Source of the DNA: Aquitalea palustris
Lineage (GTDB): Bacteria; Pseudomonadota; Gammaproteobacteria; Burkholderiales; Chromobacteriaceae
DNA length: 64,000 bases
Assembly: GCF_003693445.1 (NCBI RefSeq)
Contig: NZ_RFAR01000004.1
Location: 62,001-126,000, forward strand
Reading direction: 5' to 3'
Positions 1 to 8,916 of the stretch are shown piece by piece. The notes below the pieces were generated by a model that ran no database searches, had not been told where the DNA came from, and worked only from the letters and a program-made list of their open reading frames with translations. Each line of letters starts with the position of its first letter. Within the stretch, counting starts at the first letter, position 1. The position numbers were made by a program, and so were the translations under genes.

Positions 1-1485
1 ACCGGTTCCGAGCCGGAATCGCTCGATCCGGTACTGGCCGAATCGGTACCGGCCAACACCATTACCGCCGACCTGTTTGAAGGCCTCACCGCCACCGACA
101 GCTTTGGCAAGGTGATGCCGGGCGTGGCCGAGTCGTGGAAGCAGACCAGCCCCACCACCTGGGTATTCAAGCTGCGCAAGAATGCCAAGTGGTCGGATGG
201 TTCCGCCGTGACCGCAAGCGATTTCGTGTATGGCTGGCAGCGTTTTGTCGAGCCCAAGACTGCCTCTCCCTATGCCTCCACCTATGGCATCTTCATCCAG
301 AACGGCAAGGAAATCACCGAAGGCAAGAAGCCGGCTTCCTCGCTGGGCGTGAAGGCCGTGGACAAGTACACGCTGGAAGTACAAACCCCGTACCCGGTAC
401 CGTTCATGCCGTCGCTGGTAGCCAACACCCAGCTGGCTCCGCTGCCCAAGGCCACCATCGACAAGTTTGGCAAGGACTGGACCAAGCCGGGCAAGATGGT
501 TTCCAACGGCGCTTTCGCGCTGAAGGACTGGCAGGTCAACAGCAAGGTGGTGGTGGAAAAGAACCCGCAGTACTGGGATCTGAAAAATGTACAGCTGGCC
601 AAGATCACCTATCTGCCGATCGAAGACCACAATGCCGACGTGAAGCTGTATGAGTCCGGCGAAAACGACTGGGTGCTGGAACTGCCGTCCGGCACTTACG
701 ACAAGTACAAGGCCCAATATCCGAAGGAGATCCGCAATGCGCCTTTCCTGGGCCTGCGTTACTACTCGCTGAACAACAAGGACCCGCTGCTGAAGGACGT
801 GCGCGTGCGCAAGGCGCTGTCCATGGTGATCGACCGTGACATACTGGCCAAGAAAGTGACCGCCGACGGCCAGGCTCCGGCTTATAGCGCCATCGTGGCC
901 GGTACTGCCGGCGCCGATGTCACCAGCTACGACTGGGCGAAATGGCCGATGGCCAAGCGGGTGGAAGAGGCCAAGAAGCTGCTGGCCCAGGCGGGTGTAC
1001 AGCCTGGCACCAAGCTGAAGTTTGCCTACAACACCAGTGACTACCACAAGAAGATGGCCATCTTTGCCGCTTCCGAATGGAAATCCAAGCTGGGCCTGAA
1101 CACCGAGCTGGAAAGCCTGGAATTCAAGGTGCTGCTGAAGAAGCGTCACGATGCCGATTACCAGATCGCCCGTAATGGCTGGGTAGCCGACTACAACGAC
1201 GCCACCACTTTCCTGGCGCTGGTGCAGTGCGACAACGACCAGAACGACAACAAGAACTGCAATGCCAAGGCCGAAGCGCTGATCAAGCAGGGTAGCGATA
1301 CCACTGATCAGGCCAAGCGCAAGCAGCTGTTCACCCAGGCAGTCAAGATGATCATGGATGACTATCCGATGATTCCGCTGCTGCAATACACCGCACCGCG
1401 TCTGGTGAAGTCCTATGTGGGTGGCTACGGCAAGAATCCGATGGACCGCTACCGCGGCAAGGACCTCTACATCATTCAGCACTAA
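1..1485 (+). CDS. oppA: Oligopeptide ABC transporter substrate-binding protein OppA (5' end outside window)
   Basis: Periplasmic solute-binding protein of family 5 that captures peptides and delivers them to OppBC. The reading frame is open from the first base, so the signal peptide and perhaps 50 residues lie upstream; 494 residues are present against about 543 in E. coli OppA. The visible part has the family features: an early SLDP-type stretch, GLTATD, W-K/F-KLR blocks typical of SBP_bac_5 and a C-terminal half ending in YIIQH. The order oppA-oppB-oppC-oppD-oppF follows directly on the same strand. Two hairpins lie just after the stop and probably let oppA be made in excess over the membrane parts. 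Assignment is firm because the complete opp set follows; exact peptide preference cannot be read from sequence. Confidence 0.93.
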   Translation, partial: TGSEPESLDPVLAESVPANTITADLFEGLTATDSFGKVMPGVAESWKQTSPTTWVFKLRKNAKWSDGSAVTASDFVYGWQRFVEPKTASPYASTYGIFIQNGKEITEGKKPASSLGVKAVDKYTLEVQTPYPVPFMPSLVANTQLAPLPKATIDKFGKDWTKPGKMVSNGAFALKDWQVNSKVVVEKNPQYWDLKNVQLAKITYLPIEDHNADVKLYESGENDWVLELPSGTYDKYKAQYPKEIRNAPFLGLRYYSLNNKDPLLKDVRVRKALSMVIDRDILAKKVTADGQAPAYSAIVAGTAGADVTSYDWAKWPMAKRVEEAKKLLAQAGVQPGTKLKFAYNTSDYHKKMAIFAASEWKSKLGLNTELESLEFKVLLKKRHDADYQIARNGWVADYNDATTFLALVQCDNDQNDNKNCNAKAEALIKQGSDTTDQAKRKQLFTQAVKMIMDDYPMIPLLQYTAPRLVKSYVGGYGKNPMDRYRGKDLYIIQH

Positions 1486-1509
1486 GCCTGAAGAAACGAT
1501 GCAAGAGGC

Positions 1510-1566
1510 GGGGGCTGCGGCCCCCGGTTGAACAGAGGCCGGATGTCCGCCAGACGGACATCCGGC
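1510..1566 (+). promoter_or_regulatory. Twin hairpins in the oppA-oppB gap
   Basis: Two stem-loops stand in tandem: GGGGGC-TGCG-GCCCCC at 1510-1525, and a perfect 12-bp stem GCCGGATGTCCG with a 5-base loop at 1538-1566. Neither is followed by a T run, so they look like mRNA-stabilising or partial read-through structures that raise oppA over oppBCDF, a common layout after binding-protein genes. The function is inference. Confidence 0.6.
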
Positions 1567-1661
1567 TTGTGATGTAGAGCATCATGCCGGAGCTTTGCCC
1601 TGCAGGCGCGTTCACCAGACGCGTACTGTGCTGGCGGGCGCCACCCGGCTGGAGTATCCCC

Positions 1662-2582
1662 ATGTGGTCCTATACTTTCCGACGCGTGCTGGCCACCATT
1701 CCTACGCTGCTGGCCGTCATTACCGTTTGCTATCTGTTGCTGCACCTGACGCCGGGCGGCCCCTTTGACGGGGAACGCAAGGTTTCGGCAGCGGTGCTGG
1801 CCAATCTGCAGGCCAAGTACCATCTCGATCTGCCCCTGTGGCAGCAATACCTGTATTACATCAAGAGCCTGCTGCAGGGTGATCTGGGGGCTTCCTTCCG
1901 CTATGCCGACTGGAGCGTGAACGATCTGGTGGGCAAGGCCCTGCCGGTATCGGCGGCCATCGGTGGCGGTGCCATCGTTATTTCACTGTTCATCGGCGTG
2001 GCGCTGGGCATTGTCGCCGCACTGCGTCAGAACAGCCTGATCGATTACTTCGTCATGCTGCTGGGCAATATCGGCGGTGCTTTCCCTTCTTTCGTGCTGG
2101 GCCCGGTGCTGGTGATGGTGTTTGCCATCGGCCTGGAATGGCTGCCGGCCGGCGGCTGGGATGATTTCTCCTTGCGCTACATGGTGTTGCCGATTGCCCT
2201 GCTGGTGTTCATCAACATCTCCACCATCGGCCGCGTGATGCGCGGCAGCATGATCGAGGTGCTGGGTAGCAACTTCATCCGTACCGCCCGCGCCAAGGGC
2301 TTGCCGATGCGCACCATCGTGCTGCGCCATGCGCTCAAGCCGGCGCTGATGCCGGTGGTGTCGGTGATTGGCCCGCTGGCCATTTCCTCGATTACCGCTG
2401 CCGTGGTCACCGAAACCGTGTTCGGCCTGCCCGGCCTTGGCAAGCTCATCGTCAATGGCGCCGCCAACCGTGACTACACCCTGGTGCTGGGGCTGGTGGT
2501 GCTGGTGACGGTGATTACCGTTGTTCTCAACCTGCTCGTGGATCTGGCCTATGCGCTGCTGGACCCGAAGATTCGCTACTGA
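1662..2582 (+). CDS. oppB: Oligopeptide ABC transporter permease OppB
   Basis: Inner-membrane permease forming the translocation path with OppC. The start chosen is the ATG giving MWSYTFRRVLATIPTLLAV, which yields 306 residues, the same length as E. coli OppB; a longer frame to 1584 adds residues with no membrane logic. Six hydrophobic segments are visible: an N-terminal anchor, a large periplasmic loop with GDLGASF, then the BPD_transp_1 core. The cytoplasmic EAA loop that docks on the ATPases is seen as RTARAKG followed by LRHALKPALMP. It sits between oppA and oppC, with a 15-base gap before oppC. Confidence 0.95.
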   Translation: MWSYTFRRVLATIPTLLAVITVCYLLLHLTPGGPFDGERKVSAAVLANLQAKYHLDLPLWQQYLYYIKSLLQGDLGASFRYADWSVNDLVGKALPVSAAIGGGAIVISLFIGVALGIVAALRQNSLIDYFVMLLGNIGGAFPSFVLGPVLVMVFAIGLEWLPAGGWDDFSLRYMVLPIALLVFINISTIGRVMRGSMIEVLGSNFIRTARAKGLPMRTIVLRHALKPALMPVVSVIGPLAISSITAAVVTETVFGLPGLGKLIVNGAANRDYTLVLGLVVLVTVITVVLNLLVDLAYALLDPKIRY

Positions 2583-2597
2583 GCGGGAGCAAAAATC

Positions 2598-3512
2598 ATG
2601 ATGCAAAGCAAACAGAAAGCCATGACGGCGGCGCTGGACAATAGCCTCGCCGATGCCGCCGTGGAAGGCCGCAGCCTGTGGCGCGACGCACGCGTACGTT
2701 TTTTCCGCAACAAGGCCGCCGTGCTCAGCCTGATCGTGCTGGCACTGATCACCCTGGCCTGTATTTTCGGGCCGATGGTGTTGCCGCACACCTATGAAGA
2801 CACCGACTGGGACGCCATGGGCATCGCCCCGACGCTGGCCAATACCCACTGGTTCGGCACCGATGCGCTGGGCCGCGACCTGCTGGTGCGCTGCCTGATC
2901 GGCGGGCGCATTTCGCTGATGGTGGGAGCGCTGGCCACCATCGCCTCGGTCGCGCTGGGCATTGTCTGGGGTGCCACTGCCGGCTTCATCGGCGGCAAGG
3001 TCGATTCGCTGATGATGCGTATTGTCGACATGATGTATGCCGTGCCCTACCTGCTGATCGCCATCCTGATGGTGACCCTGCTGGGCCGTGACTTCTACCT
3101 GGTGGTGCTCACCATTACCGTGTTCTCGTGGATGGACATGGCACGGGTGGTGCGTGGCCAGACGCTGGCGATCAAGTCCAAGGAGTACGTGGAAGCGGCG
3201 CACGCCATTGGCGTATCCACCCCCAAGATCATCTTCCGCCACATCGTGCCCAATCTGTTGGGCATCGTGGTGATCTACACCACCGTCACCGTGCCGGGCG
3301 TGATCCTCACCGAATCGGTACTGTCCTTCCTGGGCCTGGGGGTGCAGGAGCCGATGACCAGCTGGGGTGTGCTGATTCAGGATGGTGCCGGCGTGATGGA
3401 TGCCAGCCCGTGGATTCTGCTGTTCCCGGCCGGCCTGCTGTCGGTCACCTTGTACTGCGCCAACTATATCGGCGACGGCCTGCGCGATGCGCTCGATCCG
3501 AAAGATCGTTGA
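2598..3512 (+). CDS. oppC: Oligopeptide ABC transporter permease OppC
   Basis: Second inner-membrane permease of the Opp importer, 304 residues, the usual size. It begins with a hydrophilic N-terminus and the OppC_N signature (RVRFFRNKAAVLSLIVL), continues with HWFGTDALGRDL, which is diagnostic for OppC/DppC, and has the EAA loop EAAHAIGVSTPKIIFRHI. A GGGAGC ribosome site precedes the ATG. Only 11 bases separate it from oppD, which fits one transcript. Confidence 0.95.
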   Translation: MMQSKQKAMTAALDNSLADAAVEGRSLWRDARVRFFRNKAAVLSLIVLALITLACIFGPMVLPHTYEDTDWDAMGIAPTLANTHWFGTDALGRDLLVRCLIGGRISLMVGALATIASVALGIVWGATAGFIGGKVDSLMMRIVDMMYAVPYLLIAILMVTLLGRDFYLVVLTITVFSWMDMARVVRGQTLAIKSKEYVEAAHAIGVSTPKIIFRHIVPNLLGIVVIYTTVTVPGVILTESVLSFLGLGVQEPMTSWGVLIQDGAGVMDASPWILLFPAGLLSVTLYCANYIGDGLRDALDPKDR

Positions 3513-3523
3513 GGTAGCAACAG

Positions 3524-4525
3524 ATGAGTCTATTGAAAGTAAGTAATCTGGGTGTGCAGTTCCAGACCAACGACGGCGTGGTCAGTGCCGTCAACGGCGT
3601 CAGTTTCGAGCTGGAAAAGGGCCAGACCCTGGGCATCGTCGGCGAATCCGGTTCCGGCAAGAGCCAGACCGTGCTGGCCATGATGGGCCTGCTGGCGCGT
3701 AACGGCAAAACCAGCGGTGAGGCGCTGTACCAGGGCAAAAACCTGCTGGCGATGAGCCCGGCCGAGCTCAATCGCATCCGTGGCGACCGGCTGGCGATGA
3801 TCTTCCAGGACCCGATGACCTCGCTCAACCCCTATCTGACGGTAGAACGCCAGATGACCGAGGTGCTGGAACTGCACAAGGGCATCAGCCGCCGCGATGC
3901 GAAAAAGCGCGCCATCGAGCTGCTGGACGCGGTGCGTATTCCGGAAGCCGCCCGCCGTATCAATATGTATCCGCACGAGTTCTCCGGTGGCATGCGCCAG
4001 CGGGTGATGATTGCCATGGCTCTGCTGTGCGAGCCGGAAGTGCTGATCGCCGACGAACCCACCACCGCGCTGGACGTGACGGTGCAGGCGCAGATCCTCA
4101 CCCTGCTCAAAGAGCTGCAGCGCGATTTCGGTACCTCCATCGTGATGATTACCCACGATCTGGGGGTAGTGGCCGGCCTTTGCGAAAAAGTGATGGTGAT
4201 GTACGGTGGCCGCGCCATGGAGTATGGCAGCGCCGACAACATCTTCTATCAGCCCAGCCACCCCTACACCATCGGCCTGCTCGGCGCCTTGCCGCGACTG
4301 GATCACGATGGCAGCGAGCTGGTGAGCATTCCCGGTAATCCGCCCAATATGGCCAGAATGCCCAAGGGCTGCCCGTTCTCCGAGCGTTGCACCCACGCCA
4401 GCAGCCGCTGTGCCGATGAACTGCCGGCGCTGGCTGCCAGCAGCGTGAATCCGCAGGTGCTGCGCGCCTGTCACAAGCCGGCTGACGAATTGCAGCAGGC
4501 AGCACAGGAGGTGGCCCATGTCTGA
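3524..4525 (+). CDS. oppD: Oligopeptide ABC transporter ATP-binding protein OppD
   Basis: Cytoplasmic ATPase energising OppBC, 333 residues. Walker A is GESGSGKS, the Q-loop reads IFQDPMTSLNP, the ABC signature FSGGMRQR, Walker B VLIADEPTTALD and the switch His lies in MITHDLG. The C-terminal oligopeptide/dipeptide domain carries spaced cysteines (GCPFSERC, then two more), the arrangement linked to an iron-sulfur cluster in related Dpp ATPases. The last eight bases overlap the start of oppF (ATGTCTGA), a sign of translational coupling. Confidence 0.95.
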   Translation: MSLLKVSNLGVQFQTNDGVVSAVNGVSFELEKGQTLGIVGESGSGKSQTVLAMMGLLARNGKTSGEALYQGKNLLAMSPAELNRIRGDRLAMIFQDPMTSLNPYLTVERQMTEVLELHKGISRRDAKKRAIELLDAVRIPEAARRINMYPHEFSGGMRQRVMIAMALLCEPEVLIADEPTTALDVTVQAQILTLLKELQRDFGTSIVMITHDLGVVAGLCEKVMVMYGGRAMEYGSADNIFYQPSHPYTIGLLGALPRLDHDGSELVSIPGNPPNMARMPKGCPFSERCTHASSRCADELPALAASSVNPQVLRACHKPADELQQAAQEVAHV

Positions 4526-5510
4526 ACAAGCCAAGCAGCCGATTCTGTCAGTACGCGATGTCAAGGTGCACTTCCAGGTGAAGGGCGACGGCAAGTGGCC
4601 GTGGAGCGCCAAACGCACGCTGAAGGCGGTGGACGGGGTCAGCTTTGACCTGTACGCCGGCGAAACCCTGGGTGTGGTGGGCGAGTCCGGCTGCGGCAAG
4701 TCCACCCTGTCGCGCGCCATCCTCAACCTGATTCCGGCCACCGCAGGCGAGATCGTGTGGATGGGCAAGGACCTGACCCGTGGCACGGACAAGGACTGGC
4801 ACGCGGTGCGCAAGGATATCCAGATGATCTTCCAGGATCCGCTGGCCTCGCTGAACCCGCGCATGACGGTGGCGCACATCATTGGCGAGCCGCTGCGCGT
4901 GCACAAGCCGGAGCTGTCGGAAGCCGAGGTGATGAAGCGGGTACGCGCCATGATGGCGCGGGTGGGCCTGCGCGAGCAGATGATCAACCGCTATCCGCAC
5001 GAATTTTCCGGCGGTCAGTGCCAGCGTATCGGCATTGCCCGGGCGCTGATTCTGGAACCCAAGCTGATTATCTGCGACGAGCCGGTGTCGGCACTGGACG
5101 TGTCGATCCAGGCGCAGATCATCAATCTGCTGAAAGAGCTGCAGCGTGAGATGGGCCTGGCGTTGATCTTCATCGCCCACGACCTGGCGGTGGTCAAGCA
5201 TATTTCCGACCGCATCCTGGTGATGTATCTGGGCCGCGAGATGGAGCTGGCGCAAAAGCATGCCTTGTACGATGCCCCGGCGCATCCTTACACCCGTGCG
5301 CTGCTGTCGGCCATTCCCATTCCGGATCCGCAGCTGGAAAAGAACAAGGTCATCCAGATCCTGCAGGGTGATCTGCCCAGCCCGATCAACCCTCCGTCCG
5401 GCTGCGTGTTCCGCACCCGCTGCCCGCAGGCCGAGGCGCGTTGCGGCACCGAGAAAATCCAGCTGCGCCGTATCAGTGAGCAGAGCCAGAGTTCTTGCCT
5501 GCTGGCCTGA
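4518..5510 (+). CDS. oppF: Oligopeptide ABC transporter ATP-binding protein OppF
   Basis: Partner ATPase of OppD, 330 residues. Motifs are GESGCGKS (Walker A), FQDPLASLNPR, FSGGQCQRIGIARAL (signature), IICDEPVSALD (Walker B) and IAHDLAVV (switch). A cysteine-bearing C-terminal oligo_HPY domain (GCVFRTRCPQAEARC) is present. An AGGAGGTGG ribosome site lies inside the end of oppD. A strong intrinsic terminator 20 bases after the stop closes the operon. Confidence 0.95.
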   Translation: MSEQAKQPILSVRDVKVHFQVKGDGKWPWSAKRTLKAVDGVSFDLYAGETLGVVGESGCGKSTLSRAILNLIPATAGEIVWMGKDLTRGTDKDWHAVRKDIQMIFQDPLASLNPRMTVAHIIGEPLRVHKPELSEAEVMKRVRAMMARVGLREQMINRYPHEFSGGQCQRIGIARALILEPKLIICDEPVSALDVSIQAQIINLLKELQREMGLALIFIAHDLAVVKHISDRILVMYLGREMELAQKHALYDAPAHPYTRALLSAIPIPDPQLEKNKVIQILQGDLPSPINPPSGCVFRTRCPQAEARCGTEKIQLRRISEQSQSSCLLA

Positions 5511-5529
5511 TCAGCTTGTTGTGCAAAGC

Positions 5530-5560
5530 AAAAGCCCTGCATATGCATGCAGGGCTTTTT
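5530..5560 (+). terminator. Intrinsic terminator of the opp operon
   Basis: A 13-bp perfect stem (AAAAGCCCTGCAT with ATGCAGGGCTTTT, loop ATGC) ends in a T run, 20 bases after the oppF stop. Confidence 0.9.
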
Positions 5561-5654
5561 ACCGTCTGTTATACCAGTGTTAACCGCATAGTTTGTTATT
5601 TGACAAAAAATTACGTTAGCATGTTGGCGCTTTTTAAAAAAACAGGATTTCGTG

Positions 5655-6395
5655 ATGAAAAAATTGCACCTCGCCCTGGTATTGGCATTGTCCCTGTCTG
5701 GCGCCGCCCAGGCTTTCGACCTCAACGGCATGCTCAGCTCCGGCAGCGACCTGCTCAAGGCCGCCACCCTGAGCGATGCCGACGTGAAGAACCTGGCCGC
5801 TGAATCCAGCGCCGCCATGGACAAGAAAAACAAGGTAGCCGCCGCCTCCAGCACCTATGGCAAACGTCTGGCCAAGATCGTCAAGGGTCTGGACAGCGAA
5901 GACGGCACCAAGCTGAACTTCAAGGTTTACCAAACCAAGGAAGTGAACGCCTTTGCCATGGCAGATGGCACCGTGCGGGTATACAGCGGTCTGCTGGACA
6001 AGATGGATGACGATCAGGTGCGCTTCGTGATCGGCCATGAAATCGGCCACGTGAAGCTGGGCCACGTCAAGAAAGCCATGCAGCTGGCTTACTCCGCTTC
6101 CGCGGCGCGCAAGGCCGCCGGTAGCAGTGGCAACAGTACTGCCGCAGCGCTGAGCGAGTCCGACCTGGGTAACTTTGCCGAAGCCATCGTCAATGCCCAG
6201 TTCTCGCAATCGCAGGAAAGCGATGCCGACGCCTATGGCGTGGGCTTCCTCAAGCGCCACAACTACAATGTGCAAGGCGCACCGTCCGCCCTGCGCAAGC
6301 TGGCCGAGCTGTACGGCAACGACAGCAGCATGCTGGCCAGCCACCCGGCCCCGGGCGAACGTGCCACCAAGGTGGAAAAGCTGATCGCCAACTGA
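5655..6395 (+). CDS. Secreted M48-family metalloprotease (LoiP/YggG-like)
   Basis: Zinc endopeptidase exported to the envelope, likely involved in outer-membrane or stress protein quality control as known for LoiP. A signal peptide is clear (MKKLHLALVLALSLSGAAQA, cleavage before FDLN). The zinc motif HEIGH falls at residues 128-132 and the third ligand is probably Glu188 in SQESDADAYG. Length is 246, close to E. coli LoiP (252), but there is no lipobox cysteine, so unlike LoiP it should be soluble in the periplasm. The ATG at 5655 is preferred over the GTG at 5652 because of AGGA spacing. A TTGACA hexamer at 5600-5605 lacks an obvious -10 partner. It is a single-gene unit between two terminators. 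Confidence 0.88.
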   Translation: MKKLHLALVLALSLSGAAQAFDLNGMLSSGSDLLKAATLSDADVKNLAAESSAAMDKKNKVAAASSTYGKRLAKIVKGLDSEDGTKLNFKVYQTKEVNAFAMADGTVRVYSGLLDKMDDDQVRFVIGHEIGHVKLGHVKKAMQLAYSASAARKAAGSSGNSTAAALSESDLGNFAEAIVNAQFSQSQESDADAYGVGFLKRHNYNVQGAPSALRKLAELYGNDSSMLASHPAPGERATKVEKLIAN

Positions 6396-6414
6396 TCAGT
6401 TTCTGCCTGTCGCA

Positions 6415-6441
6415 AAAAAGGCCTCCGTGTGGAGGCCTTTT
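6415..6441. terminator. Bidirectional terminator between the M48 protease and tcdA
   Basis: An AAAAGGCCTCC stem pairs with GGAGGCCTTTT around a GTGT loop, with A tract and T tract on either side, so it can serve the two convergent genes. Confidence 0.85.
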
Positions 6442-6456
6442 GTTTGCCAGTACGGC

Positions 6457-7242
6457 TTAGCGGTTTTTCGCCGGCTTGGCCAGTTGCTTGAGTGCATGCG
6501 ACACCGCCACCAGCCCGAAGCTGGCGGTGACGACCATGCCGGCACCGAAGCCGGCGCAGGACAGGCCCTGCGGACCACGGGCTTCGCCGCTGTCACAGCT
6601 TTGCGTGTCGGGGTAAACCAGCTGTTCGGTGGAGAACACGCAGGGAACCTGCAGCTTCTTGCCGGCATCACGCGGGAAACCATGGTAACGGCGCAGGTTG
6701 TAGCGCAGCTTGGATAGCAGCGGGTCGTAAGTCACCTCGCCCAGATCGGCCAGCTTGATCTTGGTCGGGTCCATCTGGCCACCTGCACCGCCAGACACGA
6801 TAAACGGCTGACGGCGACGCACGCACCAGGCCGCCATGGCGGTTTTCACCCGCAGATTGTCGATGCAGTCGATGATGAAGTCGAAGCCCTGGCCCAGCAT
6901 GGCGTCCAGATTGTCTTCAGTGACGAAATCCTCGATTTCCTGCACCACGCAGGCCGGATTGATGGCATGTACGCGTTCGGCCAGCGCCGTCACCTTGGCC
7001 ATGCCGTAATGCGGGTCCAGTGCCGGCAGCTGGCGGTTGGTGTTGGACTCGGCAATATTGTCCAGATCAATCAGCGTCAGGCGGCCGATGGCGCTGCGTG
7101 CCAGTGCTTCCACCGCCCAGGAACCCACGCCGCCCACCCCCACCACACAGACATGAGCCTGCTGGAAACGGCTCAGCGCTTCTGCGCCATACAGGCGGGC
7201 AATACCGCCAAAGCGGCGTTCAAGATCAGCATCGTGCGACAT
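6457..7242 (-). CDS. tcdA: tRNA threonylcarbamoyladenosine dehydratase TcdA (CsdL/YgdL)
   Basis: ThiF/E1-like enzyme that uses ATP to cyclise t6A37 of tRNA to ct6A. The N-terminal Rossmann-type nucleotide fold is seen at residues 32-50 (VCVVGVGGVGSWAVEALAR), followed by LIDLDNI and SNTNRQLPAL, the classic adenylation residues of E1-like proteins. The family-specific segment KIKLADLGEVTYDPLLSKLR and a C-terminal hydrophobic helix follow. The start at 7242 gives MSHDADLERRFGGIARLYG, the conserved N-terminus, and 261 residues against 268 in E. coli; the frame runs open 40 codons further without conservation. Confidence 0.93.
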   Translation of the reverse strand: MSHDADLERRFGGIARLYGAEALSRFQQAHVCVVGVGGVGSWAVEALARSAIGRLTLIDLDNIAESNTNRQLPALDPHYGMAKVTALAERVHAINPACVVQEIEDFVTEDNLDAMLGQGFDFIIDCIDNLRVKTAMAAWCVRRRQPFIVSGGAGGQMDPTKIKLADLGEVTYDPLLSKLRYNLRRYHGFPRDAGKKLQVPCVFSTEQLVYPDTQSCDSGEARGPQGLSCAGFGAGMVVTASFGLVAVSHALKQLAKPAKNR

Positions 7243-7481
7243 CGGGGCATCCGGTACGGAAAAACGGCCAAGCATAACCAAGCGCGGGCTGACTGACCAG
7301 TGCTGTGACTGAAAACGGCTGCGTCCTGCCTGCAACAGCAAGCGGCCACGGACTGAGAACAAGCAGCTGATTTATTGGAACTTTCCCGGCCCTTGCCTAT
7401 CCTTGTCTGTGGGTCCGTCAAGAATGCATGGCAGCATTCCTCTGCATCGGGCCTGCCTCCGTGATCTCAAGGGAGTCTCCC

Positions 7482-7706
7482 ATGAAGCTACCGAGTTTCG
7501 ATATCGACCTGGACAAGCATTACAACGCCACCGTCGTCATCGCCTGCGTGCAGTGCGGCCATGAAAACCGCCATCATCTGAAAGCCCTGTCCCCCGACCA
7601 TACCCTGCGCTGCCAGTGCGGCAGCGACATCTCGATGAATAGCACGGCCATGCTGGCAGCCCAGCGCCGTGTCAGTGAGCTGAAGCAGGCATATCGAATA
7701 CCTTGA
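7482..7706 (+). CDS. Hypothetical 74-residue protein with two Cys pairs
   Basis: Small acidic-start protein of unknown function. The ATG at 7482 follows AAGGGAGTCTCCC, a good ribosome site, and is preferred over the upstream frame opening at 7428. It holds a C-x2-C pair (CVQCGH, residues 22-25) and a C-x-C pair (CQCG) about 20 residues later, with several histidines between, which resembles a zinc ribbon. It stands alone between tcdA (divergent) and the threonine aldolase gene. I do not recognise a named family. Confidence 0.7.
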   Translation: MKLPSFDIDLDKHYNATVVIACVQCGHENRHHLKALSPDHTLRCQCGSDISMNSTAMLAAQRRVSELKQAYRIP

Positions 7707-7837
7707 TGGAGTGATCCCCACAATCTGCGTACTGCCCCCGGCAACCCGTTTGCTGGCACAATCAGGCAGGGCCTGATTCAGAAATTTCCTCGTACGGCGG
7801 CCTATATGGCCGCCGCTTTCATTTGCAGGAGCACAGC

Positions 7838-8866
7838 ATGCAGTGGATTGATATGCGCAGTGACACCGTTACCCAACCCACCCGGGCCATGCGGCACGCC
7901 ATGGCCCATGCCGTGGTGGGCGACGATGTCTATGGTGATGACCCGACGGTGGTCGAACTGGAAACCCTGGCCGCCCGGCTGCTGGGCAAGGAGGCCGCGC
8001 TGTTTGTGCCCACCGGCAATTTCGGCAATCAGCTGGCCATCTTCACCCACTGTCAGCGTGGCAACGAGGTGATTCTGGGCGACGACTGTCATATCGTCTG
8101 GCACGAAACCGGCGGAGCGGCGGTGATTGGTGGCGTGCAGTTGCGCACCATTGCCAGCGACAAGGGGGTGATGGATCCGCAGGAAATCGAAGCCCGCATC
8201 CGCGTGGGGCAGGATGTGCATTGGCCCAAAACCGGGCTGATCTGCCTGGAAAACGCCCATAGCAATGGCCGGGTGATTCCGCTGGACATCATGCAGCGCA
8301 CTGCCGACATCGCCCGCCGCCACGGCGTGCCGGTGCATCTGGATGGCGCACGGGTATTCAATGCCGCCACGTATCTGGGCTGCGATGTGCAGGACATCAC
8401 CCGCCATGCCGACACGGTGATGTGCTGTCTGTCCAAGGGGCTGGCCGCCCCGGTGGGTTCCATTCTGGCCGGCTCGGCCGAGTTCATTGCCCGCGCCCGC
8501 TACAATCGCAAGCTGCTGGGCGGTGGCTGGCGTCAGGCTGGTGTGCTGGCGGCACCTGGCCTGCTGGCGCTGACCGAGATGACGCAGCGACTGGCGGAAG
8601 ACCACGCCAATGCCCGCTACCTGGCCGAGCAACTGGCCGGCATGCCCTGCATCGAAGTCGACATCGCCGATGTGCACATCAATATGGTGTGGTTCCGTTT
8701 GCTGGCCGATATTGATAGCAGCGAACTGATGTCCGCCCTGAGTGCTGCCGGCATCAAGGCCAATCCGCCCGAGGCCGGGCGGATGCGCTTGGTGACGCAC
8801 TGGCAGGTCAGCCGCGAAGCCATCGATAAGGTACTGGAAGTGTTCCAGCGGGTGCTGAGCGACTGA
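7838..8866 (+). CDS. ltaE: Low-specificity L-threonine aldolase
   Basis: PLP enzyme splitting L-threonine or L-allo-threonine to glycine and acetaldehyde in the cytoplasm. It has the family opening MRSDTVTQPT, the PLP-stacking FVPTGNFGNQ region, HLDGAR with the cofactor Asp near residue 169, and the Schiff-base lysine near residue 200 in CLSKGLAAPVGS. The ATG at 7838 is preceded by CAGGAG; an in-frame TTG at 7823 is less likely. Length is 342, near E. coli LtaE (333). No obvious operon partner. Confidence 0.93.
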   Translation: MQWIDMRSDTVTQPTRAMRHAMAHAVVGDDVYGDDPTVVELETLAARLLGKEAALFVPTGNFGNQLAIFTHCQRGNEVILGDDCHIVWHETGGAAVIGGVQLRTIASDKGVMDPQEIEARIRVGQDVHWPKTGLICLENAHSNGRVIPLDIMQRTADIARRHGVPVHLDGARVFNAATYLGCDVQDITRHADTVMCCLSKGLAAPVGSILAGSAEFIARARYNRKLLGGGWRQAGVLAAPGLLALTEMTQRLAEDHANARYLAEQLAGMPCIEVDIADVHINMVWFRLLADIDSSELMSALSAAGIKANPPEAGRMRLVTHWQVSREAIDKVLEVFQRVLSD

Positions 8867-8916
8867 CCAGGGCCCGATCACTGCCGGATGGTGGCTGCAA
8901 AACAGAGGGAGGCAGC

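Noticed and set aside
2177-2467. Antisense frames and long histidine/glutamine-rich frames opposite the transporter genes
   Set aside because: High-GC genes leave long open antisense frames; these carry no motifs and lie fully under firmly assigned genes.
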